Positions 27,900-36,693 of a stretch of 64,000 nt of DNA are shown here, one piece after another. Both the position numbers and the translations under genes were made by a program. Source of the DNA: UBA7430 sp002478765 (GTDB taxonomy: Bacteria; Bacteroidota; Bacteroidia; Flavobacteriales; UBA7430); assembly GCA_943789355.1 (NCBI GenBank), contig CALSTU010000001.1, forward strand, positions 124,001 through 188,000. Direction: 5' to 3'. Under the pieces are notes generated by a model. The model had not been told where the DNA came from. It did not search any database and worked only from the letters and a program-made list of their open reading frames with translations. Numbering within the stretch: the first letter of the stretch is position 1; each line of letters starts with the position of its first letter.

Positions 27900-28325
27900 C
27901 TAATTCTCACCTAAATGTTCGTCAAAATAAAGAGTAACTTTTTGATTGAAATCATCGGGAATTAAACAAGGTTTTCTAGTGTCTCTATCAACAAAAACCA
28001 AAGTTGTTTCAGCCTTAGTGGTTAACATTCCTTCAGGGTTAATCAACTCATATTCAAAGTGAATTCTGGAGCTTGGTCTTTTCGTTACTTTGGTCTTTAG
28101 GATTATTTCCTCATCGTAATACAGCGGCTTAATGTACTTTAACTTTAAGTCTAACACAGGCATTATCAAACCGTTATCTTCCATAAGCTTGTAAGATAAG
28201 CCCAAAGTTCTTAAGAGCTCTACTCTACCCATTTCCAAGTACTTAGCGTACCTGCCGTAATACATATACCCCATCTTATCTGTATCTGAATACAAAACTC
28301 TAAAGGTTAATTCATGTTCTAACAT
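27900..28325 (-). CDS. Acyl-CoA thioesterase of the 4HBT/YbgC type
   Basis: A 141-residue hot-dog-fold protein. The N-terminal active-site segment LYSDTDKMGYMYYGRYAKYLEMGR carries the catalytic Asp and the usual GxxYY-x3-Y pattern of YbgC-type 4-hydroxybenzoyl-CoA thioesterases (split here as YSDTDKMGYMYYG and KYLEMGRVELL, about residues 10-38). Members hydrolyse short- or medium-chain acyl-CoA or aryl-CoA; YbgC itself sits with Tol-Pal genes, but none is near here, so the substrate is open. A single gene converging on the transketolase operon. Confidence 0.9.
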   Translation of the reverse strand: MLEHELTFRVLYSDTDKMGYMYYGRYAKYLEMGRVELLRTLGLSYKLMEDNGLIMPVLDLKLKYIKPLYYDEEIILKTKVTKRPSSRIHFEYELINPEGMLTTKAETTLVFVDRDTRKPCLIPDDFNQKVTLYFDEHLGEN

Positions 28326-28598
28326 AATTTAAACTGGCATGATGATTTAATTTAACAAACAAAAATGAAGTCGTAAAAGATTCAAAAATAAGGCATCAAA
28401 TTCAAAAAGTAAAAATCTCAAATTATCTAACTTCTTTAATACAACAACAAACTCTAGTTATGAAAAAGAAAGTTAATTATCAATAGCAATTTCATTTTTT
28501 TCTTAACTTTTTTGTTCACACATTTGTCTCAGCGTAAAGCACTAAAAATAGGACCAAATTAAACACGGTACGAAACCCTTTAAATTGTCAACTCATAA

Positions 28599-30035
28599 AT
28601 GAAAAATACACCTGAACTCGTATGGGGAAATTGCTTGACTTTTATAAAGGATAACATCTCTGAACAAAGTTTTAAAACTTGGTTTTTACCAATTCAGCCG
28701 ATCAAACTTAAAGGGCGTACGCTCAACATCCAAGTTCCAAGTAAATTTTTCTACGAATGGATTGAGGAACACTACATCAAATTACTAAAAACTGCAGTAG
28801 GAAAAGAGCTTGGAGAAGAAGCTAAATTAGTGTACACCATCGTAATGGAAAACACGTACGGAAATAGCAATCCTTATACAGTAAAGATACCCAGCAACAA
28901 CAGACCTCCTATAAACAACCCCAAAGTAGCAGTTCCAGTTGAAATTGCAGCTGCCGGTGTGAAAAACCCATTTGTAATTCCTGGGCTAAAGAAGGTTAAT
29001 ATAGAATCGCAATTAAACCCTAATTACAGCTTTGAAAACTTTATTGAGGGAGATTGCAATCGATTGGCTCGCTCAGCAAGTTACGCTGTAGGTAACAATC
29101 CTGGAGGTACCTCCTTCAATCCATTGCTATTATATGGAGGAGTTGGACTGGGAAAAACTCACTTGGCCCATGCGATAGGTATTGAAATTAAAGACAGTTA
29201 CCCTGACAAAACGGTGCTTTATGTTTCTGCCGAAAAATTTACACAACAATTTATTGACTCTATAAGAAACAACACCAGAAATGACTTTGTTCATTTCTAT
29301 CAAATGATTGATGTCTTGATTATTGATGATGTCCAATTTTTTGCTGGAAAAGAAAAAACACAAGACGTTTTCTTCCACATATTCAATCACCTTCATCAGC
29401 AAGGCAAGCAGCTTATTCTTACATCGGACAGAGCGCCTGTTGACCTTCAAGGTATGGAGCAAAGGTTGCTTTCTCGATTTAAATGGGGCCTCTCAGCAGA
29501 CCTACAAACACCAAGTCTGCAAACAAGAATAACCATTCTAAAGAAAAAACTATACACTGACGGCATTGAAATGCCAGAAGATGTTATTGAGTATCTTGCG
29601 TATAGCATTACATCAAATGTTCGCGAACTAGAGGGCGCTCTAATATCTCTTCTAGCTCAATCTTCATTGAACAAGAGAGATATTAATTTGAGTCTTGCAA
29701 AAGAAATGATTGACCGCTTTGTGAAAAACACAACTCGAGAAGTTTCTATAGACTACATTCAGAAAGTTATTTGCGATTACTTTGACCTAAGCTTAGAAGT
29801 TTTAAACTCGAAAACAAGAAAGAGACGTATCGTTCAAGCAAGACAACTGGCTATGTTCTTCTCTAAGAAACTAACCAAATCTTCATTGGCTAGCATAGGA
29901 GCTCAGTGTGGAGGAAAAGATCACGCTACAGTACTTCATGCCTGTAAAACGGTAAACAATCTTGTAGACACTGATAAACAATTTCGATCCTACGTTGACG
30001 ATCTTAGTAAAAAATTAGAACTACAACAACTCTAA
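28599..30035 (+). CDS. dnaA: Chromosomal replication initiator protein DnaA
   Basis: AAA+ ATPase that binds the origin and opens DNA for replication. The 478-residue chain has domain I (VWGNCLTFIKDNISEQSFKTWF split as VWGNCLTFI and SEQSFKTWF, about 7-28), a short linker, the ATPase domain III with Walker A LYGGVGLGKTHLAHAIG (about 179-195), Walker B VLIIDDVQFFAGK (about 238), and domain IV with the DNA-binding signature GGKDHATVLHACKTV (about 445-459). It stands alone after a 273-base gap with no clustered DnaA boxes; the origin may be elsewhere. It ends at a strong terminator. Confidence 0.98.
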   Translation: MKNTPELVWGNCLTFIKDNISEQSFKTWFLPIQPIKLKGRTLNIQVPSKFFYEWIEEHYIKLLKTAVGKELGEEAKLVYTIVMENTYGNSNPYTVKIPSNNRPPINNPKVAVPVEIAAAGVKNPFVIPGLKKVNIESQLNPNYSFENFIEGDCNRLARSASYAVGNNPGGTSFNPLLLYGGVGLGKTHLAHAIGIEIKDSYPDKTVLYVSAEKFTQQFIDSIRNNTRNDFVHFYQMIDVLIIDDVQFFAGKEKTQDVFFHIFNHLHQQGKQLILTSDRAPVDLQGMEQRLLSRFKWGLSADLQTPSLQTRITILKKKLYTDGIEMPEDVIEYLAYSITSNVRELEGALISLLAQSSLNKRDINLSLAKEMIDRFVKNTTREVSIDYIQKVICDYFDLSLEVLNSKTRKRRIVQARQLAMFFSKKLTKSSLASIGAQCGGKDHATVLHACKTVNNLVDTDKQFRSYVDDLSKKLELQQL

Positions 30036-30042
30036 TACATAC

Positions 30043-30070
30043 AAGCAGGAATTTATTCCTGCTTTTTTTT
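30043..30070 (+). terminator. Intrinsic terminator after dnaA, running up to the next start codon
   Basis: AAGCAGGAAT, TT, ATTCCTGCTT followed by eight T. The T-run stops at 30070 and the next gene's ATG begins at 30072. Confidence 0.9.
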
Positions 30071-30071
30071 C

Positions 30072-30551
30072 ATGAAAAAAAAGAAAATCTTAATGGTATG
30101 CCTCGGGAACATATGCAGATCTCCGTTGGCCGAAGGAATACTATCCAACAAATGTAAATCCTTAGCAGTAGATGTAGATTCAGCAGGAACTGCTGCATAC
30201 CATATAGGCAAAGCCCCTGACCCAAGGTCACAAAATATCGCAAGTATTAATCGAATAGAAATTAAAAATCAAAAAGCTAGAGCTCTAAAGCAAAGTGATT
30301 TGATTGAATTTGACACGATTTACGTCATGGATCAATCCAACTACGAAAACACGCTAAAGTTGGCCGTAAACGATGCGCAAAGGGGTAAGGTTAAAATGAT
30401 ATTAAATGCATCCAAGCCCGGAAGCAACAAAGATGTTCCCGACCCATACTACGGAGGAGATGATGGGTTTAAGCAAGTATTTGACCTGCTAAACGAAGCT
30501 TGTGAAATCATTAAGAATCAACTTGAATTAGAATTAAATGGCACAAGGTAG
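30072..30551 (+). CDS. Low-molecular-weight protein tyrosine phosphatase
   Basis: A 159-residue phosphatase. The P-loop CLGNICRSP (about residues 10-18) is the C(X)5R catalytic signature, and the general acid Asp is in DVPDPYYGGDDGF (about 121-133). In bacteria these enzymes dephosphorylate tyrosine kinases of polysaccharide export or act as arsenate reductase-like proteins; no kinase gene is adjacent. The start codon follows the dnaA terminator with one base between, so its own transcript must be leaderless or come from read-through. It overlaps the next gene by 14 bases. Confidence 0.92.
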   Translation: MKKKKILMVCLGNICRSPLAEGILSNKCKSLAVDVDSAGTAAYHIGKAPDPRSQNIASINRIEIKNQKARALKQSDLIEFDTIYVMDQSNYENTLKLAVNDAQRGKVKMILNASKPGSNKDVPDPYYGGDDGFKQVFDLLNEACEIIKNQLELELNGTR

Positions 30552-31251
30552 ATTGTACATGATTCCCACAACCCTAGGAGACTGCGACCCTCTAAAAGTT
30601 TTACCAAAATCCGTAAAAGAAACGATCGGCATGCTGGATGAGTTTATCGTTGAGAACAGCAAAACAGCAAGAGCTTTTTTAAAGTTAATGGAAATTCCCA
30701 CGCCACAAAGCTCCTTAAAAATTCATGTGTTGAATAAACATACTGATGTTCATGAACTTTTTGGATTTTTAAACAGTTGCAGAGATGGTAAAGATATTGG
30801 ACTGATTTCGGAAGCTGGATGCCCAGGTATTGCAGACCCAGGAGCTGAAATCACAAATATTGCACATAAAGAAGATATTCAAATCATTCCACTGGTAGGC
30901 CCATCATCAATCCTTTTATCTTTGATGGCAAGCGGAATGAATGGGCAATCATTTACGTTTCATGGCTACCTGCCCATAGATAAACAGGATGTTAAAAAAA
31001 GACTTAAGGATCTGGAGCAAACTTCTAAAATAAATCATCAAACTCAGCTATTCATTGAAACTCCATACAGGAATAATAAACTCCTAGAAGCACTCCTTCA
31101 AAACCTCCACAATCAAACCAAACTCTGCATCGCTTGTGACATGAGTCTAAATTCTGAGTACATCAAAACAAAGACAATTGACGAATGGAGAAAAAGCAAA
31201 AAACCAGACCTACATAAAAGACCTTGCATCTTTCTTCTCGAAGCACAATAA
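30538..31251 (+). CDS. RsmI-like SAM-dependent methyltransferase (tetrapyrrole methylase fold)
   Basis: A 237-residue methyltransferase related to RsmI, which 2'-O-methylates C1402 of 16S rRNA. SEAGCPGIADPGAEI (about 95-109) and LVGPSSILLSLMASGMNG (about 120-137) are the two conserved SAM-binding segments, and IETPYRNNKLLEALL (about 174) is the third. It is shorter than E. coli RsmI (286 residues) and lacks the C-terminal helical domain; the N-terminal GRLYMIPTTLGDC differs from the RsmI start GTLYVVATPIGNL. It may be a paralogue with a different target. It overlaps the phosphatase gene by 14 bases. Confidence 0.85.
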   Translation: MAQGRLYMIPTTLGDCDPLKVLPKSVKETIGMLDEFIVENSKTARAFLKLMEIPTPQSSLKIHVLNKHTDVHELFGFLNSCRDGKDIGLISEAGCPGIADPGAEITNIAHKEDIQIIPLVGPSSILLSLMASGMNGQSFTFHGYLPIDKQDVKKRLKDLEQTSKINHQTQLFIETPYRNNKLLEALLQNLHNQTKLCIACDMSLNSEYIKTKTIDEWRKSKKPDLHKRPCIFLLEAQ

Positions 31252-31311
31252 GGACCCATTTTGTTTTTAATCCTTGAGTTATAATCTGTAACTTGCAACA
31301 TTTATCAAAAT

Positions 31312-31848
31312 ATGCAAATACAAGAAACAGGATTTGAAGGATTAATCGTTCTTCAACCCAAGCTTTACAAGGATGAAAGGGGTACTTTCTTAGAAAGCTG
31401 GAATCAAGATGCATTCAAAAGATTGAACCTTGACATTTCATTTGTTCAAGATAATCAATCCGTTTCTCATGAAAATGTGCTCAGAGGCTTGCATTTTCAG
31501 AGAGATCCACACGGTCAGGGCAAGCTTGTTCGAGTTACACGAGGGAGTGCATTGGATGTCGTTGTTGACTTGCGATCACAATCGAAAACTTTCGGTAAGC
31601 ATTTCAAACTAAAACTCAGTAGCGAGCAAGGCAACATGCTCTGGATACCCGCAGGGTTTGCACATGGGTTTTTATCCCTCGAAAATCAAACCGTATTTCA
31701 ATACAAATGTGACGCTTTGTACCATCCTAAATCTGAAGAGTGCCTCCTATGGAATGATCCGAAATTAAAAATTGATTGGGGAGTGAAAAATCCAATGGTT
31801 TCTTCAAAGGATTTACAGGGCAAATTATTCCAACACCTCAGTATATAG
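31312..31848 (+). CDS. rfbC: dTDP-4-dehydrorhamnose 3,5-epimerase
   Basis: Cupin-fold epimerase for the third step of dTDP-L-rhamnose synthesis. The 178-residue protein shows DERGTFLESWN (about 22-32), the catalytic His in LRGLHFQRDPHGQGKLVRV (about 57-75), VVDLRSQSKTFGK (about 86) and WIPAGFAHGFLSLE (about 112-125) with the active-site region. No rfbA, rfbB or rfbD gene is present in the window, so it is separated from its usual cluster. Confidence 0.94.
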   Translation: MQIQETGFEGLIVLQPKLYKDERGTFLESWNQDAFKRLNLDISFVQDNQSVSHENVLRGLHFQRDPHGQGKLVRVTRGSALDVVVDLRSQSKTFGKHFKLKLSSEQGNMLWIPAGFAHGFLSLENQTVFQYKCDALYHPKSEECLLWNDPKLKIDWGVKNPMVSSKDLQGKLFQHLSI

Positions 31849-31892
31849 ATGCTTCAATATTTTAAGTAACCTTAATAGAAAGTACATCGTAA

Positions 31893-34718
31893 ATGTCAAA
31901 CCAGCAAGAGTACATTAAAGTTGAAGGAGCAAAAGTTCACAACCTTAAAAACATTGATGTCAAAATACCTAGAGACAAACTTGTAGTCATCACTGGACTC
32001 AGTGGTAGTGGTAAATCATCTCTTGCATTTGACACTATTTACGCAGAAGGGCAGCGCAGATACATAGAAACCTTCTCTGCGTATGCTCGACAATTTCTTG
32101 GGGGCCTAGAACGACCTGATGTAGATAAGATTGATGGACTTAGCCCAGTCATCTCCATAGAACAGAAAACCACAAATAAAAACCCACGTTCCACCGTAGG
32201 CACAATCACTGAAATTTACGACTTTCTTCGCCTACTGTTTGCTCGCATATCTTATGCATACTCCTATAAGTCAGGAGAAAAAATGATCAGTTATACCCTA
32301 GAGCAAATTAAAAACCTCATTCTTGAATCCTACTCCAACCAAAAAATTCTTCTTTTGGCTCCAGTCGTAAAAGCACGAAAAGGTCATTACAGAGATTTGT
32401 TGGAACAAATCCAAAAACAAGGGTTCATTAAAGTTCGAATTGATGGAGAAATCCAAAACATCATGCCGAACATGAAGCTAGACCGATACAAAAATCACGA
32501 TATAGAAATTGTAATTGATCGTTTACACATCAAAGGAGATGTCGAAAAAAGACTCAAAGAATCTCTGGAGGTAGCCTTAAAATATGGCAAGGGCATTATG
32601 CAAGTATTCGCTCCTGAACAAGATGAAATTAGATACTTCAGTAAAAATTTAATGTGCCCTACAAGTGGGATTGCATACGATGACCCTGAACCGAATAACT
32701 TCTCATTCAATTCTCCAAAGGGAGCATGTAAAACGTGTAATGGCCTGGGAATCGAAATGAAAATTGATGAAGACAAAATATTTCCAGATCGAAATCTATC
32801 TATTGAAAGAGGAGGTTTGGCACCTTTAGCAGACCGCAAAAGTCCTTGGATTCACAAACAACTCACACTGATTTCAAAGCGGTATAAGTTTGACCTGAAA
32901 GACCCTATAAAATCTATTCCATCCACAGCAATGGATGTCATCTTAAACGGATCTGAAGAGAGTTTCAAGATCTCAAACAAAACACTTGGAATTACTCAAG
33001 ACTATAAAATTAATTTCGAGGGCATATCAAACTTCATCAGCTACCAATACCACCATGCAGATTCGAACAGCCTGAAACGGTGGGCTAAAAATTACATGCT
33101 TCAGAAGAAATGCTCGAAATGTTCTGGGAATCGATTAAAAAAGGAGTCTCTTCATTTTAAAATCGATGGTAAAAATATTTCTGATTTAGCTCACATGGAC
33201 GTTTCGGAACTCTATGAGTTTTTCGATCGTTTTGAAAACACATTGGACGAACGTCAAAGAACCATTGGCCATGAAATTATAAAAGAACTAAAGACGCGAT
33301 TGAAATTTCTTCTTGATGTTGGCCTAGACTATCTTAACCTCAATAGGAGCTCAAAATCATTATCAGGGGGAGAAGCGCAAAGAATTCGTTTGGCTACTCA
33401 AATTGGTTCACAATTGGTTGGTGTTCTCTACATCTTGGATGAACCTAGTATTGGCCTTCATCAAAAAGACAATACTCGACTTATTAAATCACTCCAAAAC
33501 TTACGAGATATCGGAAACTCTGTTTTGGTGGTAGAACACGATAAAGAAATGATTGAATGTGCCGATCACGTCCTTGACATTGGCCCAGGCGCTGGTAGGT
33601 ACGGAGGAGAAGTTGTTTGTGAGGGAACACCCCTTGAAATTATGAAAAAACAAACACTTACCACCCAATACCTCAATGGCGAAAAAGAAATTAGCATTCC
33701 AAAAATACGAAGAGAAGGAAACGGGAAATCCATTCTTTTAAAAGGAGCGGAAGGCAACAATCTTAAAAATGTAGACTTAGTCCTCCCTCTGGGTAAACTG
33801 GTTTGTGTTACGGGAGTTTCGGGGAGTGGTAAATCAACTTTAATTAACGAAACCCTCTACCCTATTTTAAATACTCATTTTTTTAGGGCTTTAAAAAAAC
33901 CTTTACCCTATAAGAGCGTAAGCGGTCTTGAGCACATTGACAAAGTGATTGACATTGATCAATCACCAATTGGACGAACACCCAGATCTAACCCAGCCAC
34001 CTACACTGGGGTGTTGAGTGAAATTCGTAAAATATTTTCCGAAGTTCCTGAAGCTAAGATAAGAGCTTACAAACCGGGTAGGTTTTCTTTCAATGTAAAA
34101 GGAGGACGCTGTGAAACTTGTGAAGGTGGTGGTATGCGTGTAATCGAAATGAATTTCTTACCCGACGTTCACGTGTTATGTGAAACGTGTAATGGAAAAC
34201 GTTTCAATAGAGAAACACTAGAAATCCGATACAAAGGGAAGTCTATCTCTGACGTTCTTATGATGACCATCAATCAAGCTGTTGTTTTTTTTGAACCCAT
34301 ACCTAAAATCTTCAGAAAGATTAAAACTCTTCAAGATGTTGGTCTTGGCTACATTACTTTGGGACAACAATCCACAACTTTATCTGGTGGTGAAGCACAA
34401 CGCGTAAAACTCGCTACTGAGTTGAGTAAACGAGATACCGGAAATACGCTTTTCATTTTAGATGAGCCTACTACAGGGCTTCATTTTGAAGATATTCGTG
34501 TTTTGATGGAAGTCCTAAACAAGCTGGTAGAAAAAGGAAACACAGTACTCATCATTGAACACAATATGGATGTAATAAAATTAGCCGATCACATCATTGA
34601 TTTAGGACCAGAGGGTGGGAAAAAAGGAGGTATGATATTGTGTGAAGGAAAACCTGAAGAACTCCTAGAAAACAAGAACAGCCACACAATAAGATACCTT
34701 AAATCAGAATTTAATTAA
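31893..34718 (+). CDS. uvrA: Excinuclease ABC subunit A
   Basis: DNA damage sensor of nucleotide excision repair, a dimeric double ABC ATPase. The 941 residues are normal. First ATPase: Walker A TGLSGSGKSSLAFDTIYAEG (about 34-53) with signature LSGGEAQRIRLATQ and Walker B LYILDEPSIGLH (about 520). Second: Walker A TGVSGSGKSTL (about 644) with LSGGEAQRVKLATEL and LFILDEPTTGLH (about 855). Zinc sites: CSKCSG (about 407) and CETCEGGG with CETCNGKR (about 740-770) are intact, but the first site reads C255-P-T-S258 where canonical UvrA has CPxC. Confidence 0.97.
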   Translation: MSNQQEYIKVEGAKVHNLKNIDVKIPRDKLVVITGLSGSGKSSLAFDTIYAEGQRRYIETFSAYARQFLGGLERPDVDKIDGLSPVISIEQKTTNKNPRSTVGTITEIYDFLRLLFARISYAYSYKSGEKMISYTLEQIKNLILESYSNQKILLLAPVVKARKGHYRDLLEQIQKQGFIKVRIDGEIQNIMPNMKLDRYKNHDIEIVIDRLHIKGDVEKRLKESLEVALKYGKGIMQVFAPEQDEIRYFSKNLMCPTSGIAYDDPEPNNFSFNSPKGACKTCNGLGIEMKIDEDKIFPDRNLSIERGGLAPLADRKSPWIHKQLTLISKRYKFDLKDPIKSIPSTAMDVILNGSEESFKISNKTLGITQDYKINFEGISNFISYQYHHADSNSLKRWAKNYMLQKKCSKCSGNRLKKESLHFKIDGKNISDLAHMDVSELYEFFDRFENTLDERQRTIGHEIIKELKTRLKFLLDVGLDYLNLNRSSKSLSGGEAQRIRLATQIGSQLVGVLYILDEPSIGLHQKDNTRLIKSLQNLRDIGNSVLVVEHDKEMIECADHVLDIGPGAGRYGGEVVCEGTPLEIMKKQTLTTQYLNGEKEISIPKIRREGNGKSILLKGAEGNNLKNVDLVLPLGKLVCVTGVSGSGKSTLINETLYPILNTHFFRALKKPLPYKSVSGLEHIDKVIDIDQSPIGRTPRSNPATYTGVLSEIRKIFSEVPEAKIRAYKPGRFSFNVKGGRCETCEGGGMRVIEMNFLPDVHVLCETCNGKRFNRETLEIRYKGKSISDVLMMTINQAVVFFEPIPKIFRKIKTLQDVGLGYITLGQQSTTLSGGEAQRVKLATELSKRDTGNTLFILDEPTTGLHFEDIRVLMEVLNKLVEKGNTVLIIEHNMDVIKLADHIIDLGPEGGKKGGMILCEGKPEELLENKNSHTIRYLKSEFN

Positions 34719-34738
34719 CACAACATTATTCGATTTTA

Positions 34739-35125
34739 CTACTTCTGTTCTAAAAGCCAATGTTTAGCTTTCTCAATATCTGCAAATGAACGGATCTCAA
34801 AATTGGGTTTATTTATGCCTAAAAAGAAATTTGCTATCAATTGAGACAAGGAACTATGTACCAGCATGGCACACGCCTTATGTGCATCAACCATACGACT
34901 TGTGTTTACAAATTTTCTTGAAGCCTTATCCATTCCTACCAAGTTTTTAAAATGCACCAAGAGCAAAACTCCTTCTCCACTTACATTCATCTCCTCCACC
35001 CCTTCTAAATGCTCTATGATACTTTCTATCGTATGTCTTGTCTTCACTGGGAATCTTAAGTGTAAGATTCCATCATCCTCTAAAGTTAACAATTCATTAC
35101 TTGTACTAACTTCTCTATTCATCAT
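34739..35125 (-). CDS. Small STAS/SpoIIAA-like protein (DUF7793 type)
   Basis: A 128-residue soluble protein. The pattern of alternating strands and helices, with GVLLLVHFKNLVGMDKASRKF (split as GVLLLVHFKNL and GMDKASRKF, about 53-72), then ACAMLVHSSLSQLIANFF (about 84-101) and an acidic FEIRSFADIEKAKHWL end (about 108-125), resembles STAS/SEC14-like domains of unknown ligand found in Bacteroidota. It starts nine bases after the stop of the PAS histidine kinase gene and is very probably co-transcribed with it, suggesting a regulatory partner. The assignment is by resemblance only. Confidence 0.7.
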   Translation of the reverse strand: MMNREVSTSNELLTLEDDGILHLRFPVKTRHTIESIIEHLEGVEEMNVSGEGVLLLVHFKNLVGMDKASRKFVNTSRMVDAHKACAMLVHSSLSQLIANFFLGINKPNFEIRSFADIEKAKHWLLEQK

Positions 35126-35134
35126 CTTGGTTGT

Positions 35135-36217
35135 TTAATTGATTGGAAAAAACATTTGAACAAGGGTCCCCTCGTTCTCCTTTGAAAAAACATCTATTGT
35201 ACCGTTATGAAGCTCTATCAATCTTTTTGATATGGAGAGCCCGAGACCTGTAGATTTCTCCCCTTCAGTCCCTGGTCTTTTCGATGAGGTAAATACATCA
35301 AATACAAAGGGCAATGATTCTTCAGAAATCCCAACTCCCTGATCAGAGATGCATATGATCAAGCCCTTATCCGTTCTCTCTAGATAGACCGTTATGCTAC
35401 CTCCGGAATTACTGAACTTTATTGAATTCGATATGAGGTTCGTTAGAATTTGAGAAAACCTCAACGAATCCATTGAAAATAAAGTCTGTGTATGGGGTGT
35501 CTGAATCGTGATATTTTTAATTGCTATTTCGGTAGAAAATGATTCGGCAACAAAATGCACGCGCTCCTCTACAATAAACTCGGTAATATGAAGCTTAATA
35601 TATGCCACATCTGTTTGGATATAAGACAACAAATCCTCCATAAGTATTAATGTTTCTTGACAATGGCTAACGATTCGATTCATATCCATAACAGGTAGTT
35701 CCTTTTTCTTAGATCTGAGAAAAGACTCCACAAGAATCTTAACTCCAGAAATCGGAGTTCGTAAATCATGTGCCAACATCTTCACCACATCACCTTGAAC
35801 TTTATATAAATTATTGAGTCTCAATTCCTCCTCCTTTCTCTGAGTCACATCAGCAGAGATCCCTACCATGTGAGTAACGACACCATCATTATTGATTACT
35901 GGAATAAATTTCCCATACAACCAACAAATGTGCTCATTCGACTTGAGAATTCTAAAATCAAAATCTGTGGGGATTTTTTTATTTAATGAGGTTACAAATG
36001 CTCTAATAAGCATCCTCTTATCTTTGGGATGGATTACCTTTTTAAAAAACAAATATGGATCTGATGACAGAAATTCTTTATGTACGCCAAAGGTCTCATA
36101 AGTATCATTGATGTGTAAGATTTTCAAATCCATTCCATCAACATTGGTAACAAAAACAACATGGTCAATGTTATCAAAAATAACATCAAGCATTTGGTAA
36201 GTACTTATCTGTCTCAT
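35135..36217 (-). CDS. PAS-domain sensor histidine kinase
   Basis: A 360-residue cytoplasmic hybrid-free kinase. A PAS/PAC domain (about 10-130, ending in the typical GISADVTQRKEEE linker) precedes the HisKA domain with the H-box MLAHDLRTPISGVKILV (His about residue 150) and the HATPase domain with N-box LISNSIKFSNSGGS (about 265), G1 ISDQGVGIS (about 293) and G2 STGLGLSISKRL (about 322). There is no transmembrane segment, so it senses an internal signal. I chose the ATG at 36217; an in-frame TTG at 36250 adds non-conserved residues. The cognate response regulator is not adjacent; a STAS-like gene follows instead. Confidence 0.88.
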   Translation of the reverse strand: MRQISTYQMLDVIFDNIDHVVFVTNVDGMDLKILHINDTYETFGVHKEFLSSDPYLFFKKVIHPKDKRMLIRAFVTSLNKKIPTDFDFRILKSNEHICWLYGKFIPVINNDGVVTHMVGISADVTQRKEEELRLNNLYKVQGDVVKMLAHDLRTPISGVKILVESFLRSKKKELPVMDMNRIVSHCQETLILMEDLLSYIQTDVAYIKLHITEFIVEERVHFVAESFSTEIAIKNITIQTPHTQTLFSMDSLRFSQILTNLISNSIKFSNSGGSITVYLERTDKGLIICISDQGVGISEESLPFVFDVFTSSKRPGTEGEKSTGLGLSISKRLIELHNGTIDVFSKENEGTLVQMFFPIN

Positions 36218-36693
36218 TCTATATATTATTAAATTACAAGAGCTGATCAACCAACAAAAACCCCATGGATTTATATACCACCCATTACTAGATCACCCAT
36301 TCAAATATTAAAAAAGTGCATCAGATTTCGACAATGCTTATACACCAGCAAGCCGGGGTTTATTAATCATAAAAAATAATGAGGGAGAACAACATATTGA
36401 ATCCATCATACTAACATTAAAAATAATTTATTAAAATAATCAATAACACATTACATTACAGTCACTTGTAAATATATAAATTCTTTCGAGAGCAAAAAGG
36501 ATTCACAAGTCAAATCCCATACAATAAATTCAAAATCAAGAATTTCCTGCTAAAAATATAGCGGGTTTGATCTCATCTTTAGTACATATTTAAGAACATT
36601 CCAAAACGTAACCCTGAGACATTGGAACTTATTTTTGGTGTCATATCACAAAATTATAGAATAAAGTATAAATTGCGAGCCTTAAGAAATTAC
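36218..36693. other. Intergenic region between the PAS kinase and plsY
   Basis: About 475 bases, very AT-rich, with no convincing open frame on either strand. It holds divergent regulatory DNA: the plsY promoter box at 36630-36637 and a six-pair hairpin near 36545-36565 (CCTGCT with AGCGGG) of unknown role. Confidence 0.6.
36630..36637 (+). promoter_or_regulatory. Candidate -7 promoter box for plsY
   Basis: TATTTTTG, an exact TAnnTTTG match, 56 bases before the plsY ATG at 36694. It lies inside the longer open frame that begins at 36622, so that frame's start cannot be the real one. Confidence 0.45.

Noticed and set aside
28326..28598. Replication origin next to dnaA
   Set aside because: The gap is AT-rich but I see no cluster of TTATCCACA-type DnaA boxes; single loose matches such as TTATCAATA are expected by chance. 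In Bacteroidota the origin is often not beside dnaA.
36622..36693. N-terminal extension of PlsY
   Set aside because: The extra residues are not like the family, and the promoter box at 36630-36637 lies inside them.
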